From a virus, in the IMG/VR virus record IMGVR_UViG_3300043419_002186, positions 21,792 through 85,791 of that record: a stretch of 64,000 nt of DNA; one strand, 5' to 3'. A program made the translations under genes and the position numbers. The notes under the pieces were generated by a model that worked only from the letters and a program-made list of their open reading frames with translations, was not told the DNA's origin and did no database searches. Positions 45,935 through 53,451 of this stretch are shown here, in pieces; positions within the stretch are counted from its first letter, which is position 1; every line of letters begins with the position of its first letter.

Positions 45935-48429
45935 CACTCGCCCCCGAGCTTCGCAAAGATGCTGTCGATGATGGCTTCCTCGTCGTCAGAGCCGCGGAGC
46001 TGGTCCGCGAAGCCGGTGACGCTGTCGTCCTTCGCCACGTCTTCGACGGCGGGGAGCTTCGTGAGCAGAATGTCCGCGACGTGCTCGTCCACCGAGCCCT
46101 CGGCAACGAGGTACTGGATGAGGACGGGGCGCTTCTGCCCATGTCGGCAGAATCGGCCTTCCCACTGGATGACCTGCCCCGGCGTGTAGGGAAGCATCGC
46201 GATGAGCGCGAGGTCCGTGTCCTGCAGGTTCACGCCCTCGCCCCACGCATCACCCGTGCCGACGAGAATCGCGGGGCCCGCCGCTGCCATGTACTGCTGC
46301 TGCATCCCGTCTCGAACGGTCGCGGGCGTTCCACCGTGTCCGACGAGAATGGTGGCCTCGCTGCCGAACTTCTCCGTGACCAGCTCGCCCAGCTTGTCAC
46401 AGTCTTCGCGGCGACCCGTGAAGATGACGACCTTCTGCTTGCAGTTCACGGCCTCCTCAACCAGCTCGATGAGGAACTTACGCTTCTTCGCGGCGGCTTC
46501 CATGAGCTTCGCTTCGAGCAGTGAGCCATGGCCTCCCTTCGCTGCCTTCTTCATCACAGCGGCGAAGCCAGTGGCAGCGTTTTGGTCCTTGCGGGTCACG
46601 TAGGTGACGAGGCGGCGACGAGGGGGCAGGTGCCTGTGCGTGACGCTGTGGGGCACCTGATGAGCCACGATGGAAGCACGGTCCCAAAGCTCATCGAGGT
46701 TCGAGGAGCCCGTGGTGTCGATGCCCCCGAAGTCGCCTCGGCGGGCAGCGCAGTAGCGCGTGGTGAACGAGGCGCGCTCCTCCTTGTAGAAGGGACCCCA
46801 AGCGTCAGGGTGGATGAGGTCGAGCTGTGCCCACAGGTCCCGCACGCGGTCCTTGATGGGAGTCGCAGTGGTCGCGAGCCTTCGCAGCGCCACGCGGGAG
46901 ATTTGGTAGGCCGCGTTCGCGATGTTGTCGAGGGGGTGAAACTTCACCCGCCCATCCTCCTGTGGGGTTGCTCCCCAACGCTTATGACTTTTACATTTGT
47001 GACTTTCGTCTAGTATCAGATTGACGGGCTTCCACTTGCGAATCGATTCGATGCACATCGGCAGCATCTCCCAGCCGATGACGACGAACATCTCCTCACG
47101 GTCGTCGAGGTCGATGGCGTCCTTCGTCTCCTCGATGACGAAGGCACGGTGCTCCGTGTAGCGCTCGACCTCGCGAGCGTAGTTCCGTCGAACCGCGGCC
47201 CGCGTCACGATGAGCGTCTTGCCGGGAGTGGCCAGTGACCAGCAGATGCCGCCGAGGGTCTTCCCACTATTGTGAACGACAATGCCGTTGGCGATGAAGT
47301 TGTTGTGTGGGTCTTCCATCGAAAGGTCGAACGTCTCAACCTCTCCCTGTGGCTCGATGCAGGTGATACGCGAGGCAGCAGCCTTCCCGGCAACGCGCAA
47401 CCAACCGCCGTCCCGTGCATGGAGCGCGTGGTGCTCCTCTTCCGTCAGGACGACGAGATTCTCCGGGTCGTTGTTCCGATGGTCACCATCAACATGGTGA
47501 ACGTGCTGGTCCCGAGACAGGAAGGTCAAGCCGTCCGTCTGCCCCATCACGATGCGGCCGATGAAGGTCGCGGGGTCGAGGCCGTTCAACCTAGCCTCTG
47601 CGATGAGCCTGTGGGTCGGCACGCGAGCAGTGCGCTTGATTCCCTTCGGACGGTCGCTTCGCTGCCATGAAGCACGGACAGCGTTCGGGTGGTTCCACAT
47701 GCCGTCCATCTGCTCGTACTGGGACTTGCGCTTTCGGGTGCTCGATTTCGTCGGCCACGTCTCAACCAGCACCTCGTCTCCGACGGACAGGTCAGAGAGC
47801 TTGAACCAGCCGTTGGGGGTGAGGAAACGGTGGTCGCCCGTGGCGCGAATCGATTCGCCCGAGGCTGTCCTGACTCCGAAGACGGGCTTCACCCCCGACG
47901 ACACGGCAGCGACGATGCGGTTCTTGATGAGCGCGCCAGTCGATTCATCGAGCGACTGCGTGTAGGTGGGCATCCGGGGGTCCCACGCCGTTGTCCGCAG
48001 TGCGCCGACCGTGGCACCTCCGTTGAACTTGTAGACGAGGTCTCGCAACGCCATGCGGCGAGCGCAGCCCCCTCGGTTGACGACAACCTCCGTGTCCCCC
48101 GCGAGGCACCCCGCGGCCCACCAAAAGTGGCCTGAGCGGTGGGCCATCGAGAGGATGCCCTCCGTCTGATAGGGGGTGAGGTAGGCGGGGACCCAGTCGC
48201 GAAGGCCCGCGGGGACCAGCTCCTCGATGCGGTTGAGCTTGTCGCCGTCGGGGCGGGAGAGGCCGTTGGTCCACCGAATGTTGTGGCGGACGAGCCTCTG
48301 CTCCACAAGCCATGCCGCGTTATCAGGCACGGTGAGATTCCGCTCGCGAAACACCACCCCGGGGATGGAGAGTACGTCCCGGTTGGCCTCGGGCGTGGAG
48401 TGAGACAGGTGATACCAGTACCAAGCCAT
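45934..48429 (-). CDS. SNF2-type helicase precursor with an intein in the P-loop
   Basis: 831-residue precursor; the mature host protein after splicing would be about 551 residues. N-extein ends '...HFWWAAG' and C-extein begins 'SGKTLGG', so together they form Walker A. Further SNF2 motifs: 'NLILDESHKCKS' (motif II), 'LATTATPIKDR' (III), 'KVVIFTGRREDCDKL' (IV), 'LVGTGDAWGEGVNLQDTD' (V) and 'QWEGRFCRHGQKRP' (VI). SNF2 ATPases move on double-stranded DNA; in phages they act in replication or recombination. AAGGA lies before ATG 48429, and a promoter lies at 48479-48507. Confidence 0.9.
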   Translation of the reverse strand: MAWYWYHLSHSTPEANRDVLSIPGVVFRERNLTVPDNAAWLVEQRLVRHNIRWTNGLSRPDGDKLNRIEELVPAGLRDWVPAYLTPYQTEGILSMAHRSGHFWWAAGCLAGDTEVVVNRGGCARRMALRDLVYKFNGGATVGALRTTAWDPRMPTYTQSLDESTGALIKNRIVAAVSSGVKPVFGVRTASGESIRATGDHRFLTPNGWFKLSDLSVGDEVLVETWPTKSSTRKRKSQYEQMDGMWNHPNAVRASWQRSDRPKGIKRTARVPTHRLIAEARLNGLDPATFIGRIVMGQTDGLTFLSRDQHVHHVDGDHRNNDPENLVVLTEEEHHALHARDGGWLRVAGKAAASRITCIEPQGEVETFDLSMEDPHNNFIANGIVVHNSGKTLGGICWSLATPGKTLIVTRAAVRRNYAREVERYTEHRAFVIEETKDAIDLDDREEMFVVIGWEMLPMCIESIRKWKPVNLILDESHKCKSHKRWGATPQEDGRVKFHPLDNIANAAYQISRVALRRLATTATPIKDRVRDLWAQLDLIHPDAWGPFYKEERASFTTRYCAARRGDFGGIDTTGSSNLDELWDRASIVAHQVPHSVTHRHLPPRRRLVTYVTRKDQNAATGFAAVMKKAAKGGHGSLLEAKLMEAAAKKRKFLIELVEEAVNCKQKVVIFTGRREDCDKLGELVTEKFGSEATILVGHGGTPATVRDGMQQQYMAAAGPAILVGTGDAWGEGVNLQDTDLALIAMLPYTPGQVIQWEGRFCRHGQKRPVLIQYLVAEGSVDEHVADILLTKLPAVEDVAKDDSVTGFADQLRGSDDEEAIIDSIFAKLGGE
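47269..48108 (-). other. HNH-endonuclease intein inserted in the SNF2 Walker A
   Basis: 280 residues. It begins with the nucleophile Cys1 ('CLAGDTEVV', block A), has block B 'RATGDHRF' (His93), block F 'VETFDLSMEDPHNNFIANG' and ends 'VVHN' before Ser of the C-extein. An HNH-type homing nuclease lies at about 200-230 ('HVHHVDGDHRNNDPENLVVLTEEEHHALH'). The insertion between Gly and Ser of 'AAG|SGKT' would block ATP binding until spliced. Palindrome 47846 lies inside the intein and encodes 'ESIR'. Confidence 0.93.
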
Positions 48430-48478
48430 GTTGTTCTGTCCTTGGGGGAGGTCAGTCCCCGTCCTAGTGCGGAGGCGA

Positions 48479-48529
48479 TGAGTAGCGCCCTTTTTGCCAC
48501 TTGTCAACGCCCTTTTTTCCGTGTACCTT
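48479..48529. promoter_or_regulatory. Divergent promoters sharing one -35 region
   Basis: Plus: TTGTCA (48501-48506), 17 bp, TACCTT (48524-48529) toward 48570. Minus: TTGACA (48507-48502), 17 bp, TACTCA (48484-48479) toward the helicase. The two -35 hexamers cover the same bases, so both cannot be occupied at once. A CCACTTGTC box, related to the repeats at 30401, overlaps. Confidence 0.65.
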
Positions 48530-48569
48530 GAGCCCCGGGTAGACCAACCCCCACCACCGCGGAGTTCCG

Positions 48570-49916
48570 ATGATTTCAGAGAGCGAAGTTTGGGCAGCAC
48601 TTCCCAAGAGCGGCTTTTTGCGCAGCTACGTCGAGTATGCGAGCCAGTGCACCGACGCCAACATCGCGTACCATCTCGCGAGCGGGCTGACGATGCTGAC
48701 GCAAGCGGTCCCGCTGGACTACTGCGTCCCCTACGCGAGCCCCTTGTGGGGAAACCTGTTCGCGCTCATCGTGGGCGACAGCTCGAAGAGCCGTAAGACC
48801 GCTGCCATCAACATCGCGCGCCGCATCATGCACGACGCGGTCCCCGGGAGCGTTGGCGAGGTCCCGGGCTCGCAGGAGGGCCTCTACGAATCGCTTCGCA
48901 GCCAGCAGCGGCAGGTCATCGTCTATGGCGAGTTCGGTGAGTTCCTCGCGAAGGCTGAAGAGGGCTATCTCATGGCCCTCAAGACCGCGTACACGAACCT
49001 GTGGGACGCGATTCCCATCGGGCGTGCTCTCGCGAACAGCCGCAAGGGGCCCGTGAACGACCCGCGTCTCTCGCTCCTGTGCGGCGTGGCAACGGACCTG
49101 CTGGAACGTCACACGGAACAGGCCGACTGGACGGGCGGCTTCCTCGCCCGCTTCCTGACGTTCTTCGGTGAGCCCGAGCGCGAGTTCGCGACGCCTCCCA
49201 TCGACGATGCTCAGAAGCGTCAGGCAATGACGCAGTGGCTCAAGCAGCTCGCGGCACCGTCCAATCCCCCCGGCCCTTGCCTGTGGCTCGATGCACAGGG
49301 GCAGCAGATGTGGAATGACTGGTACGAGGCGATGCGTCCCCAGCGCACGGGTGCCAACCGCCGTGTGGCCGCGGCGTGTAGCCGTGCGACGAGTAATGCA
49401 GCGAAGGTGGCTCTCCTGCTCGCGTGGGACATTGGCAACGCGCGTTCGGGGCAGCCTTGGTACGTGGGCGCTGCCGAGCTGGAGAGCGCGCTGAAGATTG
49501 CGGACCTGCACCTCAAGAGCGTCATCGAGCTGGGCGAGCGGGTCACGGGCAGCAGGGACATGCGTGACCGTGCCACGGTCCTTCGGCACATCAGCGACAT
49601 CCCGACGCCGCTTGGCTACGTCATCAAGCAGAGCGAGCTGCTCAAGCGCCGCGTGATGGAGCTTCTCGACACCCTCTCAGAGGAGAGGACCGTGATGCGC
49701 TCCACGGTCAATGGGGAGACCTGCTATCACCGCACGCCGCACCTGCAGCAGATGCTCGCGAACATGGTGAACAACCCGGGAATCGATTCGGGCGTTGCCG
49801 TGGGGCAGGTCATTCCCCTTCGTCCTCCCCAGCCCAGCGTGCCGCTCATTCCCCCGCAGCACGTGTTCGAGGACGTGGACGTGGACGACGAGGACTGGTC
49901 GAAGTTTGAAGGTTGA
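48570..49916 (+). CDS. DUF3987-like replication ATPase/helicase-type protein
   Basis: 448 residues, ATG 48570 with GGAG upstream. Central P-loop-like 'VGDSSKSRKTAAIN' (about 66-78), then 'QRQVIVYGEFGEFLAKAEEGY', 'RLSLLCGVATDLLERH' and 'GGFLARFLTFFGE', the sequence pattern of DUF3987-type proteins, thought to be primase-helicase related. The Gly before the Lys of a normal P-loop is replaced by Arg, a variant seen in that group as far as I recall. It is the only plus-strand gene of the replication region. Palindrome 49779 lies near the 3' end. Confidence 0.75.
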   Translation: MISESEVWAALPKSGFLRSYVEYASQCTDANIAYHLASGLTMLTQAVPLDYCVPYASPLWGNLFALIVGDSSKSRKTAAINIARRIMHDAVPGSVGEVPGSQEGLYESLRSQQRQVIVYGEFGEFLAKAEEGYLMALKTAYTNLWDAIPIGRALANSRKGPVNDPRLSLLCGVATDLLERHTEQADWTGGFLARFLTFFGEPEREFATPPIDDAQKRQAMTQWLKQLAAPSNPPGPCLWLDAQGQQMWNDWYEAMRPQRTGANRRVAAACSRATSNAAKVALLLAWDIGNARSGQPWYVGAAELESALKIADLHLKSVIELGERVTGSRDMRDRATVLRHISDIPTPLGYVIKQSELLKRRVMELLDTLSEERTVMRSTVNGETCYHRTPHLQQMLANMVNNPGIDSGVAVGQVIPLRPPQPSVPLIPPQHVFEDVDVDDEDWSKFEG

Positions 49917-49967
49917 CCCTGCGGGTCAACGGTGTCTAGTGTCACGACGAGCGTGAGGGGCTAGACG

Positions 49968-50016
49968 AAAAAAAGAGGGCTGGGAGGGTAAGATCACCTC
50001 CCGGCCCCTATTTTTT
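49968..50016. terminator. Bidirectional terminator
   Basis: Stem GGGCTGGGAGG (49977-49987) with CCTCCCGGCCC (49997-50007), an A-run on the left (49968-49974) and a T-run on the right (50011-50016). It ends both the plus gene finishing at 49916 and the minus gene finishing at 50030. An operator-like GTGTCTAGTGTCA lies just before it at 49932. Confidence 0.85.
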
Positions 50017-50029
50017 GTGCCTTGTGCAG

Positions 50030-50254
50030 CTACTGCTTGTTGAACTTCATCGCAGCGCCCGCGACCAGCACGGCGACGAAGGCCATGCCACCGGCAATGG
50101 CCATGCGGGTCGGGGTCCTGCTCTCGGGGACCGTCGAGTAGTACTGCGAGATGGGAAGCTCGATGGCCGCGATGACCGCGGCCGAGGCGAGCGCGAGAGT
50201 GAAGAGGGACGGCCCGTCCTGTGGGTTGTCGTACGTTGCGCCCAGTCTCCGCAT
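50030..50254 (-). CDS. Small two-span membrane protein
   Basis: 74 residues with hydrophobic segments at about 17-38 and 51-68 and a short polar loop. It is the last gene of a membrane-protein cluster that runs from 54.3 kb. Holin-like in size, but also like the small membrane proteins of membrane-containing virions. Confidence 0.6.
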   Translation of the reverse strand: MRRLGATYDNPQDGPSLFTLALASAAVIAAIELPISQYYSTVPESRTPTRMAIAGGMAFVAVLVAGAAMKFNKQ

Positions 50255-50448
50255 CACGGACTCCTTGGGGTTGCCTCGGCCTTCTTGCCGAGGAAGAAAA
50301 GAACCGCGAAGACAGCGGCGATGCTCCCGAGGAAGACCAGCTCCTGCTTCCCAGTGGCATGGGGCATGTCCAGCTCTTCGGGAGCACGGTCGCCGGGGCC
50401 CGCGGTCAGGATGTCAGCGGCAGCGAGTGCCTTGCGACGACGTGCCAT
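50254..50448 (-). CDS. Small tail-anchored membrane protein
   Basis: 64 residues: basic start 'MARRRKALAAADILTAGPGDRAPEELDMPHATG', then one helix ('ELVFLGSIAAVFAVLFFLG') and a short end. Its stop overlaps the next start. Function unknown. Confidence 0.6.
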   Translation of the reverse strand: MARRRKALAAADILTAGPGDRAPEELDMPHATGKQELVFLGSIAAVFAVLFFLGKKAEATPRSP

Positions 50449-50450
50449 GT

Positions 50451-50750
50451 TCAGCGCGCCTTCTTCGATGCGACGCTGCAAGCGGCAGCGACGTGCTTCT
50501 TGGCAGCGTACACAGCCTTCACGTCGGTCTGCTTCCCGAGGTGCAGTCGCTTCTTGCGCTTGCGGCGGATGGCGACGTCGTTGGCGAAGGCAGTGCCAGC
50601 GTGCAGAGCCGCGGCCATGAGGGCGTTGTACGCGGGGGTGCACTTGCCCTGCTTGGCGTACTTCATCGCCTCCTTCGAGAGCTGGTGCGCGTCCTTGGAC
50701 GCTGCCTTGAGTCGTTTGCGGTGAAGAGTCGCGCCTGAACCGAGAGCCAT
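50451..50750 (-). CDS. Small basic helical protein
   Basis: 99 residues, rich in K and A: 'GATLHRKRLKAASKDAHQLSKEAMKYAKQGKCTPAYNALMAAALHAGTA', then 'IRRKRKKRLHLGKQTD' and a K-rich end. A TPR-like helical hairpin is possible. Function unknown; nucleic acid or membrane-surface binding is plausible. Confidence 0.6.
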   Translation of the reverse strand: MALGSGATLHRKRLKAASKDAHQLSKEAMKYAKQGKCTPAYNALMAAALHAGTAFANDVAIRRKRKKRLHLGKQTDVKAVYAAKKHVAAACSVASKKAR

Positions 50751-50791
50751 GTGTGACCTCCGAGGAAAGACCAAGTCTATCCCGTGCCGAG

Positions 50792-51220
50792 CTACTCGCC
50801 CAGCAGCCAGTAGCCAGCGGCCATGGACAGTGCACCCGCGAGGCTGAAGGCGAATCGATTCGCAGTCGCCTCTGTCGAGACAACGCCCACGGTGACGGAC
50901 GATGCCCCAAGGGCAGTGAGCAGGAAGCCCGCCCGTTGGGAGAGCTTGCTCTTCGGCTCAGGGGCCTTGGGAACGAAGGAAACACAGGCCTTCAGTGCAT
51001 CGGCCGCGTCACGGTGGCTTTGCTCAGAGGCCGTGAGGCGAATACGACACTCTTTCGCCTCAGATTCTGCAGTGACGACGGCAGAGGTCAGCTTCTTGAA
51101 GCCGTCCAAGGTGCAGGAGACCCTTGTCCGCTGGTCCGTGTAGACGCAGGGCTCCTCTGCAAGGGCAACGACCCCGAGCAGTATCCAAAGGACAAGGAGC
51201 AGCGGGATGAGCAGACGCAT
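50792..51220 (-). CDS. Secreted or membrane protein with signal peptide and C-terminal helix
   Basis: 142 residues. 'MRLLIPLLLVLWILLGVVALA' is a signal peptide, cleaved before 'EEPCVYTDQ'. The middle is helical with two to four cysteines, and the C-terminus has one or two hydrophobic helices ('FLLTALGASSVTVGVV', 'FSLAGALSMAAGYWLL'). The layout could fit a spanin-like envelope protein; no motif is decisive. Palindrome 50851 encodes 'NRF'. Confidence 0.6.
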   Translation of the reverse strand: MRLLIPLLLVLWILLGVVALAEEPCVYTDQRTRVSCTLDGFKKLTSAVVTAESEAKECRIRLTASEQSHRDAADALKACVSFVPKAPEPKSKLSQRAGFLLTALGASSVTVGVVSTEATANRFAFSLAGALSMAAGYWLLGE

Positions 51221-51408
51221 CAGCGCTGACGCCAGCTATCCGCGCCGGGGAACGAGCGTGAGGGCATCGTGATGGTCCGAAGCACGGGCTCTCCGCATTC
51301 CCCTTCGGGCATCGGAAAGTCGCACTTCTCAGGAGCGTCGGAGAGGTCCAGCTTCACGGTGCAGTCGAAGTGGTGTCCCCGTTCGCAGCGGTACGAGTAG
51401 AGCGGCAT
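51220..51408 (-). CDS. FmdB-like zinc-ribbon protein
   Basis: 62 residues beginning 'MPLYSYRCERGHHFDC', with a second Cys set 'EKCDFPMPEGECGEPVLRTI', matching small FmdB-family zinc ribbons ('MPxYxYxCxxCG'). The role of these is regulatory or unknown. It overlaps the next gene's stop by one base. Confidence 0.75.
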   Translation of the reverse strand: MPLYSYRCERGHHFDCTVKLDLSDAPEKCDFPMPEGECGEPVLRTITMPSRSFPGADSWRQR

Positions 51409-51419
51409 GGCACGTCCTT

Positions 51420-52286
51420 TCAGCGCAGCTTACACGCGGCAGTCACCGCGTTGAGCGGCTTCTTGAACTTCGCCTTCACGGCGGCGGTGGCTTGAACGAA
51501 CGAGGCGGCCAGTTCGTGCTTTCGCTTGCTGATGAACCAGTCGGTGATGCGGCCAGTCACGTCGGCGCAGTCCTCATCCGAGCCAGTGCACGCTTCCAGC
51601 ACTTCTTCGACACGGGCGAGGATTTCCTCGTTCGCCGACTTACCGTTCGGCGACCAGTAGGTCCGCGAGAAGGCCGTCAGCGCGGGGTCGAGCGAGTCAC
51701 CAAGCACGCGAGCGATGTTCGCGTCGCAGCTATACGGGGCCGCACCTTCGCGGTACTCGGTACGACGTGAGTCGGCGTGGAAGCGTTCATGGTGCCTGTT
51801 TGCACGCGCCTCTGCCGTCTTCAGCGCCTTGTCCCCGTACTTTCCCGATGTGCGGTAGACGCACACGGGGATGGGACCCGTGATTCCGTCCTTGCGAAGG
51901 CTGGCGATGTCCTTGCGAATCTCCGCTGCCGTCTGGGCGAAGATGTCCCCCGCCTTCGCCGTCGTCTTTGCGCCTCGGGAAGTGGTCTTCGCCTTCTTCT
52001 CTGCGACCTGTCGAAACCACTCGTTCGTCTCGGCAGTGGTCGTGTAGTTCGCACTCCTCGACTCCAGCCGCTTTGCCTTTGCGGCAGAGACAGCGGCTTT
52101 ATGTTCGAGGAAGGGGAGAAGCTCTTCGACGTCCCTCATGCAGAAGGCGATGGTCTTCTTCGCGTCGCGCCCCATCGAGTTGAAGATGGCCGCGGGGACG
52201 AAGTACTCGACCTTCTCACCTTCGATGGCACCGAGGCCTTTGCGGCTCCTTCGAGGACGGCTACGGAGCGGGGTCAGCTTCTTCAT
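51420..52286 (-). CDS. 288-residue hypothetical protein
   Basis: ATG 52286. Basic N-terminus ('TPLRSRPRRSRKG'), helical body, and 'RHHERFHADSRRTEYREGAAPYSCDANIARVLG' at about 185-215 with several His/Cys residues; near the end 'ACTGSDEDCADVTGRITDW'. No family is recognised. It lies within the membrane-protein cluster and could be a structural protein. Confidence 0.6.
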   Translation of the reverse strand: MKKLTPLRSRPRRSRKGLGAIEGEKVEYFVPAAIFNSMGRDAKKTIAFCMRDVEELLPFLEHKAAVSAAKAKRLESRSANYTTTAETNEWFRQVAEKKAKTTSRGAKTTAKAGDIFAQTAAEIRKDIASLRKDGITGPIPVCVYRTSGKYGDKALKTAEARANRHHERFHADSRRTEYREGAAPYSCDANIARVLGDSLDPALTAFSRTYWSPNGKSANEEILARVEEVLEACTGSDEDCADVTGRITDWFISKRKHELAASFVQATAAVKAKFKKPLNAVTAACKLR

Positions 52287-52420
52287 CTGCTCTCCAGTGC
52301 GTAGCCTTCGATGAACGGGAGCCCCTCTGCCGAGGCGCGTGTGCCGTGGAGCAACGTGAATGTCCCTCTCATCGTTGGGAGGGGGCCAAGTCCCGAATCG
52401 ATTCCGAAGAAGTCCCGCAT
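52283..52420 (-). CDS. 45-residue hypothetical protein
   Basis: 'MRDFFGIDSGLGPLPTMRGTFTLLHGTRASAEGLPFIEGYALESR' is encoded between two ATGA-type overlaps, with the palindrome variant CGAATCGATTCC (52394) within its first codons. The second half ('TFTLLHGTRASAEGLPFIEGY') reminds me of the start of ART-type or DUF toxins, but it is too short to be catalytic. Could be a truncated remnant. Confidence 0.5.
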   Translation of the reverse strand: MRDFFGIDSGLGPLPTMRGTFTLLHGTRASAEGLPFIEGYALESR

Positions 52421-53058
52421 CACTTCTCCACGTAGCGCTTGATGCGCTTGTAGTAGTCGGGCCGCTCGCAGATGTGCGCTGCAGCAATCTTCGCTGTCTT
52501 CAGCACAGCGCCCTTCGTGACGTCCCTGTGCTCACGCTCAATCTCCATGCCTTCTCGAAGGGCTTCGGGCGTGATTCGACAGGCGCGGGTCTTGGCAGGG
52601 AGCTTCTTCAGCGCCCTTTTGGCAGTGGCCAGTGGGATGCGGCCCTTCTTCGGCAGACCGTCGAGGAACAGCACATCGTAGCCACGCACTTCGGGGCGGT
52701 ACTTGTCGGGAACGGCGCGGGGATTGAGCTTGCGCCATGCCCGGTCGGCCATCGAGGACCGCTGGTTGCCGTGGCTCTTCAGCCCCTTGCAGCCCATGTC
52801 CTTGAGGTGCTTGCGAAGGCGCAGGAGCATCTCCTGATACAGCTTCCGGCCACGGTAGCCCTCGATGATGGTGCCGCTCACGACTTCGCCGTGCGTCTCG
52901 TAGCCGGGGAGGTCGCAGCCCCGAGTGATGGCCCCGACAGCCCCGATGAGCATCTTGCCGTCGTAGACACGCAGGACGTGGCCGTCCTGCTTCTTCGTGA
53001 TGCGGTACTTGAACTTGTCGAGGTCCGCGTTCGACGTGAATGCTCCGAGCTTCTTCAT
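52420..53058 (-). CDS. GNAT-type acetyltransferase-like protein
   Basis: 212 residues from ATG 53058. 'GYRGRKLYQEMLLRLRKHLKDMGCKGLKSHG' has the acetyl-CoA loop [RQ]xxGx-like pattern of GNAT motif A followed by a helix, and the strands before it ('HVLRVYDGKMLIGAVGAI', 'EVVSGTIIEG') fit the fold. The C-terminal 60 residues are an added basic helical part. Substrate unknown. Confidence 0.7.
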   Translation of the reverse strand: MKKLGAFTSNADLDKFKYRITKKQDGHVLRVYDGKMLIGAVGAITRGCDLPGYETHGEVVSGTIIEGYRGRKLYQEMLLRLRKHLKDMGCKGLKSHGNQRSSMADRAWRKLNPRAVPDKYRPEVRGYDVLFLDGLPKKGRIPLATAKRALKKLPAKTRACRITPEALREGMEIEREHRDVTKGAVLKTAKIAAAHICERPDYYKRIKRYVEK

Positions 53059-53065
53059 TGGGACC

Positions 53066-53191
53066 TCACAGCGGCGGGATACCGGGAAGTGCCACTGCCG
53101 CGGCAATCAGGCTGTTCTTCGTGTAGTGGCGCACGGTGAAGAAGACGATGCCCGCCAGCAGACCGAATCCGACGAGCCTCTGCTTGTCCAT
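53066..53191 (-). CDS. 41-residue membrane protein
   Basis: 'LVGFGLLAGIVFFTVRHYTKNSLIAAAVALPGIPPL': one or two short hydrophobic helices. ATG 53191 overlaps the stop of the upstream gene. Holin-like size; no further evidence. Confidence 0.5.
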   Translation of the reverse strand: MDKQRLVGFGLLAGIVFFTVRHYTKNSLIAAAVALPGIPPL

Positions 53192-53451
53192 CAGTTCCTC
53201 TTGATGATGCTGTTCGCGAGGTCCACGGGGTCAGCTTCAAGGGCCGCTTGCCGCTCTACTCGAATCGATTCGAGCTGCGCCTGTACTGCGTCCAGCCGCT
53301 TCTCGCGCTCCATCTCCACTGCCTCAACGAGCTTCTCTGCCTCTGCACGCGCCTCCGACTTGCGCTTCGGGAGGAGGAACTCGCGCAGTGCCCAAAGGGC
53401 AGCGAGCAGTGGGGCAGCGAACATCAGGAGGTACTTCTTGAGGTTGCTCAT
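53191..53451 (-). CDS. Membrane-anchored coiled-coil protein (inner-membrane spanin-like)
   Basis: 86 residues. N-terminal transmembrane helix ('YLLMFAAPLLAALWAL'), then a charged coiled coil to the end. This is the layout of i-spanins (Rz-like), which join the inner and outer membranes in the last step of lysis of Gram-negative hosts; an o-spanin partner could be 50792, 44174 or 61379. Assignment from architecture only. Confidence 0.6.
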   Translation of the reverse strand: MSNLKKYLLMFAAPLLAALWALREFLLPKRKSEARAEAEKLVEAVEMEREKRLDAVQAQLESIRVERQAALEADPVDLANSIIKRN

